From Anaerolineales bacterium (lineage in GTDB: Bacteria; Chloroflexota; Anaerolineae; Anaerolineales; DRMV01), in the NCBI GenBank assembly GCA_026991215.1, contig JALXBY010000145.1, forward strand, positions 1 through 6,371: a stretch of 6,371 nt of DNA, read 5' to 3'. A model generated the notes under the pieces. It did no database searches, was not told the origin of the DNA, and saw nothing but the letters and a program-made list of their open reading frames with translations. The position numbers and the translations under genes are program-made. This document shows positions 4,611 to 6,371 of the stretch, piece after piece (within the stretch, counting starts at the first letter, position 1; each line of letters begins with the position of its first letter).

Positions 4611-6371
4611 TTATCCTCTCCTTGGCTCCAAAGTTGAAATTTAGCAACAAGATAGCTGTAGGACGGCATTTCATAAACGGTGAAAGGCTCAGTTGGCATA
4701 GAAGTAATACCCAAGTAAAACGATGAAGAAGTATTCGAAATAGCACGTTCAAATTCTACTCCCCCAATTCGAATCATCCCGCTACCTGCAGGAAGGAAAA
4801 TAGGGGGTGTATGGACTCCTTGTACCCAGGAAGGACCGCTATAGTCCTCTGGGGTTTGAGCTTCGCCCCATACAATTCCGGTTGTGAGGCTCCCGCCTAA
4901 CCCGAATTGCCAAAGCGGGGGATTCCTTCGGATTTGAACGTCAGAGGGAGGGGAAATAAAGAGAGCCACTTCACCCGTTTCAAGAAACAGCAAAAGATCT
5001 GCGTTAAAATCTATCATAAGTGGCCCAAGTACTAACGTTTCTTCAATTCGTATTCCAAAGAAATCTGGTAGATATAGCGGGAGCCCCGGAGAACGATTTA
5101 TCCATTCCTCCATGAATTGGGCCTCTTGCGCATAGCGGGCCGCCTCGGCGATGTCACGGGCCCGGAGTTGGGCTTCCGCAGCCACGCCCCCGCATCCCCA
5201 GGCGGCCGCCTCCTGGCCCACGGCAGCCATGGCTTCGGCCAGGGCCGTCAACCCCTCGGGGGTGGCCTGGCCCTCGGTCAGCAGGCTTTCATAGGCCGCG
5301 TCCACGGCCTCGACTCGCTGCATGTAATACGCGACCTCGCTGGGCAGGCAGGCCTCACCGCGCGGTTCCGGCGGGGTGTAGACGGTTTGGGGCTGCAGAG
5401 CCGCCTCCCGGACGAGGCCCTCCACCGCCTGATTGGCCTGCGCCCAGGCTTGCGCACACGCCAGAGGGTCTTCGCCGTCGCAAACTTCCCGGGCCTGCTG
5501 TTGTACGAGTTCGATGCGCAAACCCACGGCCCGCTGTTGCACCTGGTACCATTCCTCGGTGGTCAGGTCCCCCACCTCGGCGTCGAAGGCCAGGTCGGCC
5601 TGGCGGATGCGTTCGTAGCGGGCCAGCTGTTCGTTGTCATATCGCTTCCACTCGGCCAGGTCCATGCCCGGTTCGCCCTGCTCCGCAAAGTGCAGCGCCA
5701 TCTCCTCCTGTTCCTTGCGGGCCCGCTCTTCCACGTCTACTATCCGTTCCCCGGTCTCGGCAAAAAGCAGCGCCATTTCCTCCTGCTCTTTGGCCGCGCG
5801 TTCCGTCACGTCGCTTACGTGGTCGTGGGATGGCTTGGGTTGGCGCCGCGGCCGGCGCAACCACGGGGGCACCAGGCGTTTCAACTCCCCAGGCCCTACC
5901 CGCCGGGCAGTCGTCCACCGCCGTTTCGCCACCTCCCGGGCCAGGGCCAGCCAGGCCAGGAACACCCCCGCGAACAGCGTGCCCACGGCTACGGTTTTGG
6001 CCCATGTGGGCGCCCGGCCCACCAGCCCGGTGTGCTGGGGTACGGGGGTGGCTGTGGGCAGAGGCGTCGCGGTGGCCCAGCCCGCCCATGTGGGCGTGGG
6101 CCCCGGCGTCGGCGTGGCCAGAGGCGTAGGCGGAACCGCTGTGGGCAGTCCGCTGCCCGCAACCGTGGGCGAGGGGCGGGCCGTGGGCGTCGCGGTGGGC
6201 GAGGGCAGGGGCGCAGGTGTGGGCGTCGGCCCGCTCATCACCGGTACGACAAGCGTGCCGAACTCCATGTACTTCCGGCCCCAGGCGTCCCAGGCCTCGA
6301 AGCGCACCGGGTATTCCCCCGGCGGGGCAAAGCGGCCGTTGTCCCAGGCCGTGTCCCAGCGCCAGGTCACA
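4607..6371 (-). CDS. Large single-pass membrane protein with Ig-like/P-T linker ectodomain (5' end outside window)
   Basis: The frame is open to the window edge. A GTG at 6370 is available but unlikely to be the real start, since the first visible residues (WDNGRFAPPGEYPVRFEAWD) are the end of a FlgD-like Ig-type domain. Counting from 6370: Ig-like end 1-44, P/T-rich linker 46-112, membrane helix about 126-144, basic segment 145-182, charged helical region 186-420 with a 25-residue tandem repeat, C-terminal domain 421-587 with beta-like segments. Basic residues after the helix predict the N-part outside and the C-part in the cytoplasm. Four cysteines (297, 305, 341, 393) lie in the helical region. 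From about residue 420 the DNA turns AT-rich. A partial copy of the linker/TM segment lies at 2614-2834. It resembles a receptor or scaffold; no catalytic motif is visible. Confidence 0.87.
   Translation of the reverse strand, partial: VTWRWDTAWDNGRFAPPGEYPVRFEAWDAWGRKYMEFGTLVVPVMSGPTPTPAPLPSPTATPTARPSPTVAGSGLPTAVPPTPLATPTPGPTPTWAGWATATPLPTATPVPQHTGLVGRAPTWAKTVAVGTLFAGVFLAWLALAREVAKRRWTTARRVGPGELKRLVPPWLRRPRRQPKPSHDHVSDVTERAAKEQEEMALLFAETGERIVDVEERARKEQEEMALHFAEQGEPGMDLAEWKRYDNEQLARYERIRQADLAFDAEVGDLTTEEWYQVQQRAVGLRIELVQQQAREVCDGEDPLACAQAWAQANQAVEGLVREAALQPQTVYTPPEPRGEACLPSEVAYYMQRVEAVDAAYESLLTEGQATPEGLTALAEAMAAVGQEAAAWGCGGVAAEAQLRARDIAEAARYAQEAQFMEEWINRSPGLPLYLPDFFGIRIEETLVLGPLMIDFNADLLLFLETGEVALFISPPSDVQIRRNPPLWQFGLGGSLTTGIVWGEAQTPEDYSGPSWVQGVHTPPIFLPAGSGMIRIGGVEFERAISNTSSSFYLGITSMPTEPFTVYEMPSYSYLVAKFQLWSQGEDK
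5654..5803 (-). repeat. Two tandem 75-base (25-residue) coding repeats
   Basis: Within the large gene, residues 190-214 and 215-239 are two copies of a 25-residue unit. Both contain the core KEQEEMAL followed by FAE and G-E. The units are contiguous, with conserved DNA as well as protein, so this is a duplication rather than chance. Heptad-like charged residues suggest a helical or coiled-coil spacer directly after the juxtamembrane segment. Confidence 0.8.
5819..6040 (-). repeat. Direct repeat, intact copy (TM-encoding segment of the large gene)
   Basis: This 222-base part of the large gene is the intact partner of 2614-2834. It codes for PQHTG through KPSHDH: the linker end, TM helix and basic segment. 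Similarity stops abruptly at the low end, where the codons after HDH differ completely (VSDVTERAAK here, RALNLGAV in the other copy). At the high end it fades in the Pro-rich linker. The two copies are in the same orientation and enclose about 3 kb. Confidence 0.85.

Noticed and set aside
4420..4752. A 110-codon minus-strand frame across the junction of the large gene and the 145-aa gene
   Set aside because: It overlaps two better supported frames joined by a GTGA overlap and has no strong ribosome binding site.
4607..6371. Classical secreted polymorphic toxin with the 145-aa gene as immunity protein
   Set aside because: The tip-exchange look is suggestive, but the positive-inside rule puts the C-terminal domain in the cytoplasm, and I see no toxin motif or processing site. 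Kept only as an analogy.
1..6371. CRISPR array, rRNA or riboswitch
   Set aside because: No regularly spaced short repeats, no conserved rRNA stretches and no riboswitch core recognised on reading both strands.

Overview
The window looks like a stretch of a GC-rich bacterial chromosome, probably a member of the Chloroflexota (Anaerolineae-like). The clues are the GC-rich codon use, the NusA with a C-terminal helix-hairpin-helix, and the Pro/Thr linker (repeated PTPTP and TATP motifs) joining an Ig-like domain to a membrane helix, a style common in that phylum. The taxon is an inference from protein style, not a search result. Every gene I can support lies on the minus strand, so transcription runs from high to low coordinates.

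Right part (about 2860-6371): four closely packed genes that I cannot assign to a named system. First is a large one-pass membrane protein whose 5' end lies outside the window (end of an Ig-like domain, P/T linker, one TM helix, basic juxtamembrane segment, charged helical region with a 25-residue tandem repeat, C-terminal beta-like domain). A 145-aa membrane protein follows with a GTGA start/stop overlap, then a 342-aa multi-pass membrane protein 53 bases further on, then a 79-aa soluble protein overlapping it by 11 bases. The overlaps and strong ribosome binding sites imply a translationally coupled operon. The middle of the block (about 3780-5110) is clearly AT-richer than everything around it, and the shifts fall inside two reading frames.

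Just downstream of the operon is a roughly 221-base, about 94% identical, same-orientation copy of the linker/TM/juxtamembrane part of the large gene (2614-2834 versus 5819-6040). The copy has no start codon and carries a one-base deletion. The two copies flank about 3 kb, so the operon's variable half sits between direct repeats. This resembles an exchangeable C-terminal cassette with a displaced old gene end. It is the most unusual thing in the window.

Left part (1-2400): housekeeping. A well-formed sigma70-type promoter drives an initiator tRNA-fMet gene, followed at once by an intrinsic terminator, then nusA with a strong ribosome binding site, then the first 23 codons of an unidentified gene at the window edge. 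I see no rimP between the tRNA and nusA, and no second promoter for nusA. nusA may therefore depend on readthrough past the terminator, which would let NusA control its own synthesis.
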